From: Flagellimonas onchidii
GTDB taxonomy: Bacteria > Bacteroidota > Bacteroidia > Flavobacteriales > Flavobacteriaceae
NCBI RefSeq assembly: GCF_004804315.1
Contig: NZ_SRXX01000004.1
Location: forward strand, 1-64,000
Direction: 5' to 3'
DNA length: 64,000 nt
The notes beneath the pieces are model-generated. The model did not search any database and had not been told where the DNA came from. It worked only from the letters and a program-made list of their open reading frames with translations. The number at the start of each line of letters is the position of its first letter. The first letter of the stretch is position 1. Positions 55,738-64,000 of the stretch are shown piece after piece. A program made the position numbers and the translations under genes.

Positions 55738-58110
55738 ATGATGAAATGGGCGCTGACATTCAAAAGAATAGTGTTAAAACACAAGATTAAATTCTCTGTA
55801 TTGGTGCTGTTATTTTTAGTATGGTTCTTCTGTCTACCCAAGGTCTTGTTTGAAGACCCTACTTCCACAGTGGTTTCTAGCTCGGATAGAGTTTTAATTG
55901 GGGCTAGAATCGCCGATGACGGACAATGGCGTTTTCCTGAAATGGATTCTATTCCCGAACGTTTCAAACAGAGTGTATTGCTGTTTGAGGATGAATATTT
56001 CTATAAACATCCCGGATTCAATCCTATTTCCATTTTTAATGCCATAAAACACAATCTGACCAAAGAAACCCGTAGAGGTGGAAGTACCATTACCCAACAA
56101 GTGATACGACTAAGTCGGAAAAACAAATCACGTACTTATTTTGAAAAAATCATTGAACTCTTTTTGGCAACACGGCTTGAGTTCAGATACTCTAAGAAAG
56201 GAATTTTAAAATTATATGCTTCCCATACCCCTTATGGTGGAAATGTAGTGGGGCTAGAGACAGCTTCTTGGCGCTACTTTGGTATTCCTGCACATGAATT
56301 GAGTTGGGGACAATCGGCCACTTTAGCTGTCTTGCCCAATGCTCCTTCTCTAATTTTTCCTGGACGAAACGAACAGATTTTGCTGGAAAAGCGGAATCGT
56401 CTACTAAAAAAACTATGGGACAAAAAACACATTGACCAAACCACATATGAACTTGCCATTTTAGAACCCCTGCCCCAAAAACCACAAGCTTTGCCCAACA
56501 TTGCACCTCATTTAATCGAACGGATTAAACAGGAACATCCAGGAGAACGGATTCACACATCCATTGATAGACACCTGCAGCGGCAGGTCAATAGGTTGGC
56601 GGAGCGTTATTACGACCAACTTAAAAACAATGAAATCTATAATTTATCCATTTTGGTCTTGGATGTAGAAACTAGAAAGGTGCTTTGCTATGTGGGTAAT
56701 TCTTCCACGACACGCGAACATGGCAATTATGTGGACGTTATCACCAAAAAGAGAAGTACGGGAAGCACTTTGAAGCCCTTCCTATTTGCTTCATTGCTTC
56801 ATGAAGGTCAATTATTGCCCAACAGCTTGGTCAAAGATATTCCAACCGTAATCAATGGGTACAACCCTAAAAACTTCAACAAACAACACACCGGTGCGGT
56901 ATCCGCCAGCAGGGCACTTTCCCGTTCTTTAAATGTTCCTGCAGTTCGGTTATTACGGCAATACGGACTTCAAAAATTCTATAACAAACTGCACAAAATG
57001 AACCTAAAGTCGTTGGATAGGCCTGCCAGCCACTATGGGTTATCACTTATATTGGGAGGTGCCGAAAGCTCTTTATGGGATATTACCAAAACGTATGCTT
57101 CGGCAGCATCTACTTTGAACCACTTTTTATCCCATTCCAGCACCTACCGCTCCAACGAATTTACAGAACCCACGTACTTGAAAGATGGTGAAATTAATTT
57201 TGGCAAAGAACAATTTGAGTCATCCATTTTGAATGCGGGATCACTTTATCACACTTTTAAATCCTTGCAAGAAGTGAATCGCCCCGAGGAAGATGAAAAC
57301 TGGCAGTTTTTTGATTCTTCGCAACCCATCGCCTGGAAAACGGGAACTAGTTTTGGGTTTAAAGACGCTTGGGCAGTGGGAGCAACCCCAAAGTATGCCA
57401 TAGGGGTTTGGGTAGGAAATGCCGATGGTGAAGGCAGACCCGGCCTCACCGGAGTTACTGCGGCAGCACCCCTCTTTTTTGATGTTTTGGATGCATTGCC
57501 CCAGAGTGGTTGGTTTCAAGAACCTTTTGATGATCTTACGGAATTAGAGGTTTGCAAAGAAAGTGGGTTTATAGCTTCCCTGTTTTGTGACAATACCCAA
57601 AAAGAATTGCTTCCTTTAAAAGGAAGCAGAAGCAAGCAGTGTCCCTATCACCATCAAATATTTTTGGATAAAACGGAGAAATTCAGGGTAAATTCCGGTT
57701 GTTATCCTTTGGCAGATATGGTACAAAAAAGCTGGTTTAGCTTGCCTCCCGTTATGGAGCATTACTATACTCATTACAACCCTAATTATAAAAGTTCACC
57801 TCCCTTTTTGGAGGGTTGTTATGCCGAGGAAAGGCAGTTAATGGAATTTGTTTTTCCAAAAAAGAACGAGACTATTCTTTTACCACGGGATTTAGGGCAG
57901 GCCTCGAAGGAAATCATATTTAAATTGGCACATCAACAACCCGAAAGCACCGTACATTGGTATCTGGATGAAACCTATCTAGGATCCACCACCAACTTTC
58001 ACGAAATGATTCGGGAAACACCAATTGGGGATTATCACCTTACCGCTGTTGATGACGAGGGCAACAGGATACAGCAAAATTTAAAGGTGCAAATGGCTTC
58101 GGAGGATTAA
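55738..58110 (+). CDS. pbpC: Penicillin-binding protein 1C
   Basis: 790 residues: N-terminal cytoplasmic/transmembrane part (about 15-35), transglycosylase domain (about 50-230; GGSTITQQVIRLSR), transpeptidase domain (about 300-600) with STGSTLKPFLFAS holding Ser and Lys, and WKTGTSFGFKDAW as the KTG box, then a C-terminal BiPBP_C-like region (about 700-790). It builds and cross-links peptidoglycan. Pairing with alpha-2-macroglobulin is widespread. Start ATG 55738 or 55741; both begin before the helix. Confidence 0.94.
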   Translation: MMKWALTFKRIVLKHKIKFSVLVLLFLVWFFCLPKVLFEDPTSTVVSSSDRVLIGARIADDGQWRFPEMDSIPERFKQSVLLFEDEYFYKHPGFNPISIFNAIKHNLTKETRRGGSTITQQVIRLSRKNKSRTYFEKIIELFLATRLEFRYSKKGILKLYASHTPYGGNVVGLETASWRYFGIPAHELSWGQSATLAVLPNAPSLIFPGRNEQILLEKRNRLLKKLWDKKHIDQTTYELAILEPLPQKPQALPNIAPHLIERIKQEHPGERIHTSIDRHLQRQVNRLAERYYDQLKNNEIYNLSILVLDVETRKVLCYVGNSSTTREHGNYVDVITKKRSTGSTLKPFLFASLLHEGQLLPNSLVKDIPTVINGYNPKNFNKQHTGAVSASRALSRSLNVPAVRLLRQYGLQKFYNKLHKMNLKSLDRPASHYGLSLILGGAESSLWDITKTYASAASTLNHFLSHSSTYRSNEFTEPTYLKDGEINFGKEQFESSILNAGSLYHTFKSLQEVNRPEEDENWQFFDSSQPIAWKTGTSFGFKDAWAVGATPKYAIGVWVGNADGEGRPGLTGVTAAAPLFFDVLDALPQSGWFQEPFDDLTELEVCKESGFIASLFCDNTQKELLPLKGSRSKQCPYHHQIFLDKTEKFRVNSGCYPLADMVQKSWFSLPPVMEHYYTHYNPNYKSSPPFLEGCYAEERQLMEFVFPKKNETILLPRDLGQASKEIIFKLAHQQPESTVHWYLDETYLGSTTNFHEMIRETPIGDYHLTAVDDEGNRIQQNLKVQMASED

Positions 58111-58179
58111 CTAATATATCTAAGTTTTTCACCTTCTCATAATGACTGTAGATACTGAAACATATAATACCCAATAGAC

Positions 58180-58596
58180 ATGTCATTAAAAAACATAAAA
58201 AAGAGTGTTGTTATCAGCTTACTTGCTGCTTTATTTGGAGCTATCCAAATGTATTGGTTTCTTCCGAGCGGCTTGTCTTGCTTTGATGCAAAAAGTGGAA
58301 TAATAGAAGCTATTGAGATTTTAATGCCTATTCAATTTATTGCAACCATGATCATTTGTGTGGTTTTTCAAAAAAGAACTCGTTTCTATGTTTTAATCGC
58401 TTTTTTATGTGCTTTTTGGTTTTTAATAAACAAACATGAATTTACATTTAGACATGCTTGTTGGTCTACATTTTTGGACTCCGAGATTTTATATTACACT
58501 TTTTTTGAATCCATTTACCCAATAATTGTTTGTTTGAGTGCCTTTATATTGAGTTATGTTATTTTGGATCAATCTAAAATAATAGACTCGTCATGA
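58180..58596 (+). CDS. Small hypothetical membrane protein
   Basis: 138 residues with about four hydrophobic segments (VVISLLAALFGAIQMYWFL, FIATMIICVVFQ, YVLIAFLCAFWFLI, IIVCLSAFILSYVIL). I do not recognise it. It stands 69 bases after the PBP1C gene with no terminator between and may be its operon partner. Confidence 0.6.
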   Translation: MSLKNIKKSVVISLLAALFGAIQMYWFLPSGLSCFDAKSGIIEAIEILMPIQFIATMIICVVFQKRTRFYVLIAFLCAFWFLINKHEFTFRHACWSTFLDSEILYYTFFESIYPIIVCLSAFILSYVILDQSKIIDSS

Positions 58597-58654
58597 GTTT
58601 AACTATTCAAAAACAAGAGACTTCCGTTTTAGTGGGAATGACATATCAAATCAT

Positions 58655-61426
58655 TTAAAAGCCAAATCTACTGGGTTTGGATTTTTTTCCACCAAACTGG
58701 TCGAATTTATATGTAAAACTGGTCATAAAATAGCGCTGTAACACCGTTCCTTGAAAGTCTTGAATAAAATCTTCACCTGTGGTTCTTCTGGTATTGATGT
58801 TCTGGTTTAAGATATCGTACCCCAATACTTTTAATGTGGCTTTCTTTTTCATCATTTGCAAACCAATGCTCATGTTCCAGAAAATGGCATCTTTATCAAA
58901 GCCTTCACCTACATTTCCGTTGTAGTTATAACCAATATCATTGCCCCACACCACATTCTTGGGCCAATATGTGGTGGTTTTTAACTTAAGGTTGTGTGAC
59001 GTGAAATTAATGTCGGACAGATGATCCAAATTATATCTCGTGGAATTCAGCGAGATGGAATATTCAGGTTCAAGGGTGATCAACTCTTTGAAATTGAAAA
59101 GTGTACTTATTCTAGGGGTAATCGTAAATCGCTTAGCTTCCAAACGATCTCCATTATTGAACCCTACATTTTTTTGAATATTAAAATTTGGCCTAAAATT
59201 AAATCGAACGGTTAGCGTACTATCCTTTTTTAGTTCTTTGGAATACCCCATACCTCCGTAATGGTTATAATTTCCATCGACGTTGACGTAGCGAGTGGTT
59301 CTGATAAAGTTTTCATCCGTAGTGGTTGTTGGCGATACCCGGTCATCTGTATATGACAAGCCCATATAAACAAATAATCCTATCTTTTCCCTCCAATTGT
59401 AATTGTTGTAGTTAAAATAGACCCTACGGTTTATAGAAGGCCTTAGATTTGGGTTACCTATTATAATGTTGAGCGGGTTGTTAATATTGGGAACCGGTTG
59501 AAGTTCATTTATCTGCGGAACATTCAACCCCGTTCTTAAGCCCATGCTCAATCTTTTATTGCGACCAATGGTGTATCTAAATGAAGAATTTACTAACAGA
59601 TTGTTGTAGTTCTTGGCAAAAGAACTGTTCTGTAAAAAATCAGTATTGGCCAAATCAGTATTAGTGTAACGTGCAGTAATATTAATATTTAGCTTGTCCG
59701 TTCTGGTTCTAAAGCTTAACGAAGGCGTGTTCTGGGCATTGGTGAATTTAAAATCCGAGCTAAGTGCCTGGTTGAAATCTGAATATCTTCCGGTTGCATC
59801 ATCAAAATCAAAAACATTTCTAGCATTCTCCCTTTTGCTATTATTGTACAAATAGCCGAATTCCATTGAAAAAACTTTTGAAAGCGCCAATCGATAGGTT
59901 CCCTCAAGACGATAAGAATCAATTGAATTGTCCACAGCTGTCTGCTGGTTCAAAGATTCGGTCACGGGGTTATCACCAAAAACATTGGTTTCCGAATTAA
60001 AGTCCGCATTACTTTTTTCTTTCGAGTTATCATTGCTGAACGATAGCCTCAAAAAGCTTCCAATTGTATCCAGCTTTTTAAGAATACTGAGGTTATTGGT
60101 AAAACTGCGGTTCATTCGGTTGTTTTTGTTCAAAACGCTGTTTGTATTTATTACATCACCTAAATCATCAGTAGATATTGTCCTTCTGGCCGTTTCAGAG
60201 TCTGTATGGGTGACGCCCAATTGTGGCTGAATCGAAACCCGTAAAGTCTTGTCAATATCAAATTCCAGATTGGCACCCCCTTGATTTGAATTTGTTGTAC
60301 CGTTAAAATCTGAGTCGGTTTCTGTAAAAAAGCTTCCGGTATTCAAAATGTTTTCCCGAAGCGTTTTTTCATCGTTAAAAGAATCACTCAAAGCCATAAA
60401 ATAGTTGGCATCGGTTCTGTAGGCACCTTTTTTTTGATTTGCATAGCTAGCCCCTATGTTGGAAGAGGTGACAATTCCCTGTCCGAAACCAAAAGAAAGC
60501 CCCCCTACCGAAAAACCACCTTGATTGTTCATTGAGATTCCTCTTCTAGAACTTCTTCCGACCATATCGTAAATCTCATCAAAAGAGAAACCTGCATTGT
60601 TTATATTATTGCTTCCAGCTATGACACTGACCCGTTCTTGATCCCTGAAATAATTAAGAAGTCCATTGGCCTGATATCTTTCGTCGGTACCATACCCTGC
60701 CGATACTCTTCCCAAATATCCCTTATTCTTATCCTCTTTGATGGTAAGATTTATAGTTTTTGTATCGCCATCCCCTTCCTCACCGGTAAACTCTTGGGTC
60801 TTGGTTTTAGTATCCAAAATTTGGATTTTATCAATCACTTCCTTTGGAAGGCTTTTTGTGGCCACTTTAGGATCCTTGCTAAAGAATACTTGGCCGTTCA
60901 CCAGAACTTTGTCGACTTCCTTTCCATTGGAAGTTATTTTTCCGTCACTATCTACTTCGACTCCCGGGAGTCTTTTTAAAACATCTTCAACAGTAGCATC
61001 GGGACGGGTTTTAAAGGAGCTTGCGTTAAATTCTAGGGTATCGTTTTTGATCTTTATAGGTATACGATCGCCGGTAACGTACACACCTTTGAGCTGTTGT
61101 ACCTGCTCATTTAACTTAATCTCCCCTAAATCCAGATTTCTTTTTGGAGAAAGCTTCATTTTCAAGGTCTCATATCCTGTGAAGGAAAAGAAAACATTAA
61201 TTTCCTTTAGCCTTGTCTTTCCCTCAATAACAAAAAAACCTTTGGCATCGGAAACAGAATAGGTTATTAGGGTACTGTCTTTAATGGTTTCGGCATATAC
61301 TGTGGTGCCTTCCAACACTGACCCGGTATTGGCATCGACAATTTTTCCCTTGATATTAAAGTTTTGTGCTTGAGAAACTGAAAAAATAAATACTGTTCCC
61401 AGAATCGTCAACAGAACTTTCCGCAT
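58655..61426 (-). CDS. Outer-membrane receptor (OMP_b-brl_3 type)
   Basis: 923 residues: signal peptide (about 1-20, ending VSQAQ), an N-terminal carboxypeptidase-D-like domain (about 22-105, KIVDANTGSVLEGTTVY), a plug-like domain (about 130-230, ATVEDVLKRLPGVEVDSDGK) and a long beta barrel ending GGKKSKPSRFGF. The family sits in the outer membrane and handles peptides or other ligands; the substrate here is unknown. There is no partner SusD-like gene. The GAATGACA-type element at 58615-58645 lies just downstream. Confidence 0.9.
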   Translation of the reverse strand: MRKVLLTILGTVFIFSVSQAQNFNIKGKIVDANTGSVLEGTTVYAETIKDSTLITYSVSDAKGFFVIEGKTRLKEINVFFSFTGYETLKMKLSPKRNLDLGEIKLNEQVQQLKGVYVTGDRIPIKIKNDTLEFNASSFKTRPDATVEDVLKRLPGVEVDSDGKITSNGKEVDKVLVNGQVFFSKDPKVATKSLPKEVIDKIQILDTKTKTQEFTGEEGDGDTKTINLTIKEDKNKGYLGRVSAGYGTDERYQANGLLNYFRDQERVSVIAGSNNINNAGFSFDEIYDMVGRSSRRGISMNNQGGFSVGGLSFGFGQGIVTSSNIGASYANQKKGAYRTDANYFMALSDSFNDEKTLRENILNTGSFFTETDSDFNGTTNSNQGGANLEFDIDKTLRVSIQPQLGVTHTDSETARRTISTDDLGDVINTNSVLNKNNRMNRSFTNNLSILKKLDTIGSFLRLSFSNDNSKEKSNADFNSETNVFGDNPVTESLNQQTAVDNSIDSYRLEGTYRLALSKVFSMEFGYLYNNSKRENARNVFDFDDATGRYSDFNQALSSDFKFTNAQNTPSLSFRTRTDKLNINITARYTNTDLANTDFLQNSSFAKNYNNLLVNSSFRYTIGRNKRLSMGLRTGLNVPQINELQPVPNINNPLNIIIGNPNLRPSINRRVYFNYNNYNWREKIGLFVYMGLSYTDDRVSPTTTTDENFIRTTRYVNVDGNYNHYGGMGYSKELKKDSTLTVRFNFRPNFNIQKNVGFNNGDRLEAKRFTITPRISTLFNFKELITLEPEYSISLNSTRYNLDHLSDINFTSHNLKLKTTTYWPKNVVWGNDIGYNYNGNVGEGFDKDAIFWNMSIGLQMMKKKATLKVLGYDILNQNINTRRTTGEDFIQDFQGTVLQRYFMTSFTYKFDQFGGKKSKPSRFGF

Positions 61427-61558
61427 GTAGTAGTTTTGGTTATGGTTTTGATTGATGAATAACTCGTCGCAAAGTATATTATGTCATCAAAAACCAATCC
61501 AACCTTAACATAACTTTAATCTAAAAAATGCTAAACTCATCAAAATGCTAGTTTATTG

Positions 61559-62860
61559 TTACTTTTTTCGCATGAAGATGGTTATAGGTACACCACTGAA
61601 ATCAAAATTTTCCCTAAGCTTGTTTTCCAAAAAGCGCTTATAAGGGTCTCTTACATATTGTGGTAGATTGCAGAAAAAAGCGAATTGAGGATGTTGTGTG
61701 GGTAGTTGGGTGCAGAATTTAATCTTAACAAATTTTCCTTTATAGGCTGGTGGTGGGGTATGCTCAATGATGGGAAGCATTATATCGTTGAGTTTTCGGG
61801 TCACTATCTTCTTTGAGCGGTTTTTATACACCTCGACTGCAGTTTCAATTGCCTTGAATATCCGTTGTTTAGTAAGTACAGATATAAAAAGAATTGGAAC
61901 ATCGTCAAATGGCTCAATGCTCTTTTTGATTTTAGCCTCATAATCACGTACAGAGTTGGTCTCTTTTTCCACCAAATCCCATTTATTTACCAAAATAACA
62001 ACACCTTTGTTGTTCCGCTGCGCCAGCCAGAAAATATTTTGTACTTGGCCATCAAAACCACGGGTTGCGTCCAATAATAAGATACAAACATCACAATGTT
62101 CAATGGCCCTAACGGAACGCATCACGGAGTAAAACTCCAAGTCTTCCTTGACCTTGGCTTTTCTTCGTATTCCAGCAGTATCCACCAAGTTGAACTCAAA
62201 CCCAAAGCGATTGTATTTGGTATCGATACTGTCCCGTGTAGTTCCGGCAATATCAGTAACTATGTACCTATCTTCACCTATGAGTGCATTGATAAAGGAC
62301 GATTTCCCAGCATTGGGACGACCAACCACTGCGAATCGAGGTAAGTCACTTTCTTCCTCTTCGGCCTCGGGAAGCACTTCTGCCAAGGCATCCAAAAGTT
62401 CTCCTGTCCCACTACCATTGATACTGGACAGGGTATAATACTCCCCCAATCCTAAAGCATAGAATTCTACAGCATCAGCTTCCCGTTGGGCATTGTCTAC
62501 TTTGTTCACCGCCAGGAAAACAGGTTTGTCTACTTTTCGAAGCAATCGGGATACATCCTCGTCCATTCCAGTAACACCTGATTCCACGTCCACCATAAAA
62601 ATAATGGCATCTGCTTCTTCAATAGCCAGTTCTACCTGTTTATCAATCTCTTGTTCAAAGATATCATCACTACCAACCACATATCCCCCGGTATCGATTA
62701 ACGAAAATTCCTTTCCGTTCCAATCACTCTTGCCATAGTGGCGATCGCGGGTAACTCCACTCACCGCGTCGACAATTGCTTCGCGACGTTGAATCAATCG
62801 GTTAAAAAAAGTGGATTTCCCTACGTTTGGTCTTCCAACAATGGCTACAATGGCGCCCAT
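61559..62860 (-). CDS. der: Ribosome-assembly GTPase Der (EngA)
   Basis: 433 residues from ATG 62860 ([20 protein letters not shown]); an in-frame ATG two codons upstream adds only Met-Leu. Two GTPase domains, each with its own P-loop (GRPNVGKS near the start, GRPNAGKS at about 180), and the C-terminal KH-like domain (about 345-433). It matures the 50S subunit. The N-terminal gene of the der-membrane protein-era set common in Flavobacteria. Confidence 0.97.
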   Translation of the reverse strand: MGAIVAIVGRPNVGKSTFFNRLIQRREAIVDAVSGVTRDRHYGKSDWNGKEFSLIDTGGYVVGSDDIFEQEIDKQVELAIEEADAIIFMVDVESGVTGMDEDVSRLLRKVDKPVFLAVNKVDNAQREADAVEFYALGLGEYYTLSSINGSGTGELLDALAEVLPEAEEEESDLPRFAVVGRPNAGKSSFINALIGEDRYIVTDIAGTTRDSIDTKYNRFGFEFNLVDTAGIRRKAKVKEDLEFYSVMRSVRAIEHCDVCILLLDATRGFDGQVQNIFWLAQRNNKGVVILVNKWDLVEKETNSVRDYEAKIKKSIEPFDDVPILFISVLTKQRIFKAIETAVEVYKNRSKKIVTRKLNDIMLPIIEHTPPPAYKGKFVKIKFCTQLPTQHPQFAFFCNLPQYVRDPYKRFLENKLRENFDFSGVPITIFMRKK

Positions 62861-62940
62861 CAGCATTAAATTTTGGCAAAAATACCATTATTTATGAAGA
62901 AAAAATGATACCTTTTTTCATCAATGTCAACCATTTATTT

Positions 62941-63444
62941 ATGAGCGATTTAACCAATGAAATTGTTTTACGACCCCGATTTGAGCTATCCCTAAACACT
63001 GAGTTAGACCGGCTAAAGCAAATTTTTGATGATTGTTCCGAGGATCCATTTATGGTAAAACGCTTAGATGAACACATCTATATCCGATTCAAAAAAAAGA
63101 GCACTACTTTTTGGACTCCCCAACTTCATTTGGAGCTTACTTCTTTTGAAAAAGGTGTAAGTAAAATTCATGGTGTTTTTGGTCCCAACCCTACGCTCTG
63201 GACATTTTTTATGTTTTTACACTTTGGTGTTGGAACGCTATTCTTGATTCTTGCTGCTTTTGCCTATTCCAATTATTCTTTGGGCAAGGATATTACATTA
63301 TGGATTGTAGGAATGGTGTTTTTGATAATTGTATGGTTCTCTCTTTACGCCTTTGGAAGAATGGGAAAAGAAAAGGGAAAACCTCAAATGGAACAACTCA
63401 AAACCTATCTACGGAAATTAGTATCAGATTTTAAAAGGGTTTAG
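62941..63444 (+). CDS. Small membrane protein between der and era
   Basis: 167 residues from ATG 62941 (MSDLTNEIVLRPRFEL); an in-frame ATG at 62905 would add 12 residues of hydrophobic sequence. Two transmembrane helices (about 90-110 and 115-138: FFMFLHFGVGTLFLILAAFA, ITLWIVGMVFLIIVWFSLY). Not recognised, but the gene keeps this place between der and era in related genomes, from memory. It is on the opposite strand to both neighbours. Confidence 0.65.
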   Translation: MSDLTNEIVLRPRFELSLNTELDRLKQIFDDCSEDPFMVKRLDEHIYIRFKKKSTTFWTPQLHLELTSFEKGVSKIHGVFGPNPTLWTFFMFLHFGVGTLFLILAAFAYSNYSLGKDITLWIVGMVFLIIVWFSLYAFGRMGKEKGKPQMEQLKTYLRKLVSDFKRV

Positions 63445-63448
63445 AGCT

Positions 63449-64000
63449 TTAGTTATTGTATCCAAAGCGTCTTAGCTGACGAGAATTACTCCGCCAGTTT
63501 TTGTTCACCTTGACATAGAGCTCAATATGCACTTGTTTATCAAAGAATTTCTCCAAATCTTTTCGTGCCTCCATTCCAACTCTTTTCAATGCGCTTCCCT
63601 TGTGGCCAATGATAATTCCTTTTTGGGTGTCGCGCTCAACCATTATCACAGAACGGATACGGATAATATCTTTATCCTCAATAAATTCTTCCGTTTCCAC
63701 CTCAACCGCATAGGGAATCTCTTTTTTGTAATGCAGTAGTATTTTTTCCCGAATGGTTTCATTGACGAAAAATCGTTCTGGTTTATCTGTTAATTGATCT
63801 TTGGGGTAATATGGTGGTCCTTCCGGTAACAGTTCTAAAATCCGTTCAAAAACTTCTTTTACGTTGAAGTTTTCCAATGCTGAAACAGGGTGTATTTCCG
63901 CCTTGGGAAGCAAGCTTTGCCAATGCTGAATCTGCTCCTCCAAAACCTGCTGTTCGGAAGTATCTATTTTATTGAGCAACAATAACACCGGTATTTTACT
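63449..64000 (-). CDS. era: GTPase Era, partial (3' part)
   Basis: 183 residues visible; the N-terminus runs past base 64000, so no start is present in the window (the apparent GTG start at 63986-63988 is internal). SKIPVLLLLNKID is the G4 motif, and the C-terminus is the KH domain (KGIIIGHKGSALKRVGMEAR ... KVNKNWRSNSRQLRRFGYNN). Era binds 16S rRNA and assists 30S assembly. Confidence 0.95.
   Translation of the reverse strand, partial: SKIPVLLLLNKIDTSEQQVLEEQIQHWQSLLPKAEIHPVSALENFNVKEVFERILELLPEGPPYYPKDQLTDKPERFFVNETIREKILLHYKKEIPYAVEVETEEFIEDKDIIRIRSVIMVERDTQKGIIIGHKGSALKRVGMEARKDLEKFFDKQVHIELYVKVNKNWRSNSRQLRRFGYNN

Noticed and set aside
58111..58179. Terminator after the PBP1C gene.
   Set aside because: No stable GC stem with a T tract could be found, so the small membrane gene may be cotranscribed.
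61430..61560. -7 element for the OMP_b-brl_3 receptor.
   Set aside because: ATACTTTG near 61480 has the wrong spacing inside the box (one base short), so no promoter is claimed.

Overview
The window reads as a piece of a Flavobacteriaceae (Bacteroidota) chromosome, perhaps Muricauda/Allomuricauda-like; the genus is a guess. The reasons are about 40% GC, start sites with almost no Shine-Dalgarno sequence, promoters of the Bacteroidota TTTG / TAnnTTTG type, and many families typical of the phylum: a Porin_10-like barrel, OMP_b-brl_3 receptor, HmuY, DUF6090, DUF4230, DUF5522, GSCFA, a 7TMR-DISM kinase and an aromatic amino acid hydroxylase. No phage, plasmid, IS transposase, CRISPR array or tRNA was found. 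The mobile-looking material is limited to short intergenic repeats.

Layout. 1-226: a strong leftward promoter and a leader that looks like that of an rRNA operon lying just outside the window. 227-9300: envelope genes (porin, beta-propeller lipoprotein, OmpA protein) with rnhB, lipB and a YqaE peptide. 9366-14386: a membrane LuxR regulator, a thioredoxin-fold protein, lysS and an SLC13 transporter. 14452-15835: two paralogous, unrecognised, acidic secreted proteins built from an LGFDTxxYLPEGFDPY repeat. 16104-25779: a large zinc metalloprotease, small secreted proteins, three VOC proteins, a Crp-type regulator, a sterol-desaturase-like hydroxylase, and a SatD-DUF3307 pair preceded by three evenly spaced palindromes. 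25837-30039: a heme/metal uptake locus (TonB receptor, HmuY, DoxX-like protein, divergent DUF6607-like protein). 30206-34010: a DUF559 nuclease-fold gene between repeats, then a tightly packed leftward operon ending in hemL. 34170-37526: DUF5522, DUF4136, and a divergent Lrp regulator / aromatic amino acid hydroxylase pair with palindromes between them. 37494-45616: DUF4230, two translationally coupled LytS-type kinases (one apparently degenerate), GSCFA, DUF6090 and alaS. 45722-48859: M23 peptidase, MerR regulator, LemA and two TPM proteins. 49457-58596: an NTF2-like protein, a very large alpha-2-macroglobulin lipoprotein and PBP1C. 58655-64000: an OMP_b-brl_3 receptor, der, a small membrane protein and the 3' part of era.

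How the genes work together. Most are housekeeping or envelope functions. The best candidates for undescribed biology are the FDPY-repeat protein pair, the triple-operator SatD-DUF3307 module, and the GAF pseudokinase coupled to a 7TM histidine kinase. Several intergenic regions carry small hairpin repeats ending in GAATGACA or bounded by TGTCTAAAA-type inverted repeats, probably a family dispersed through the genome.
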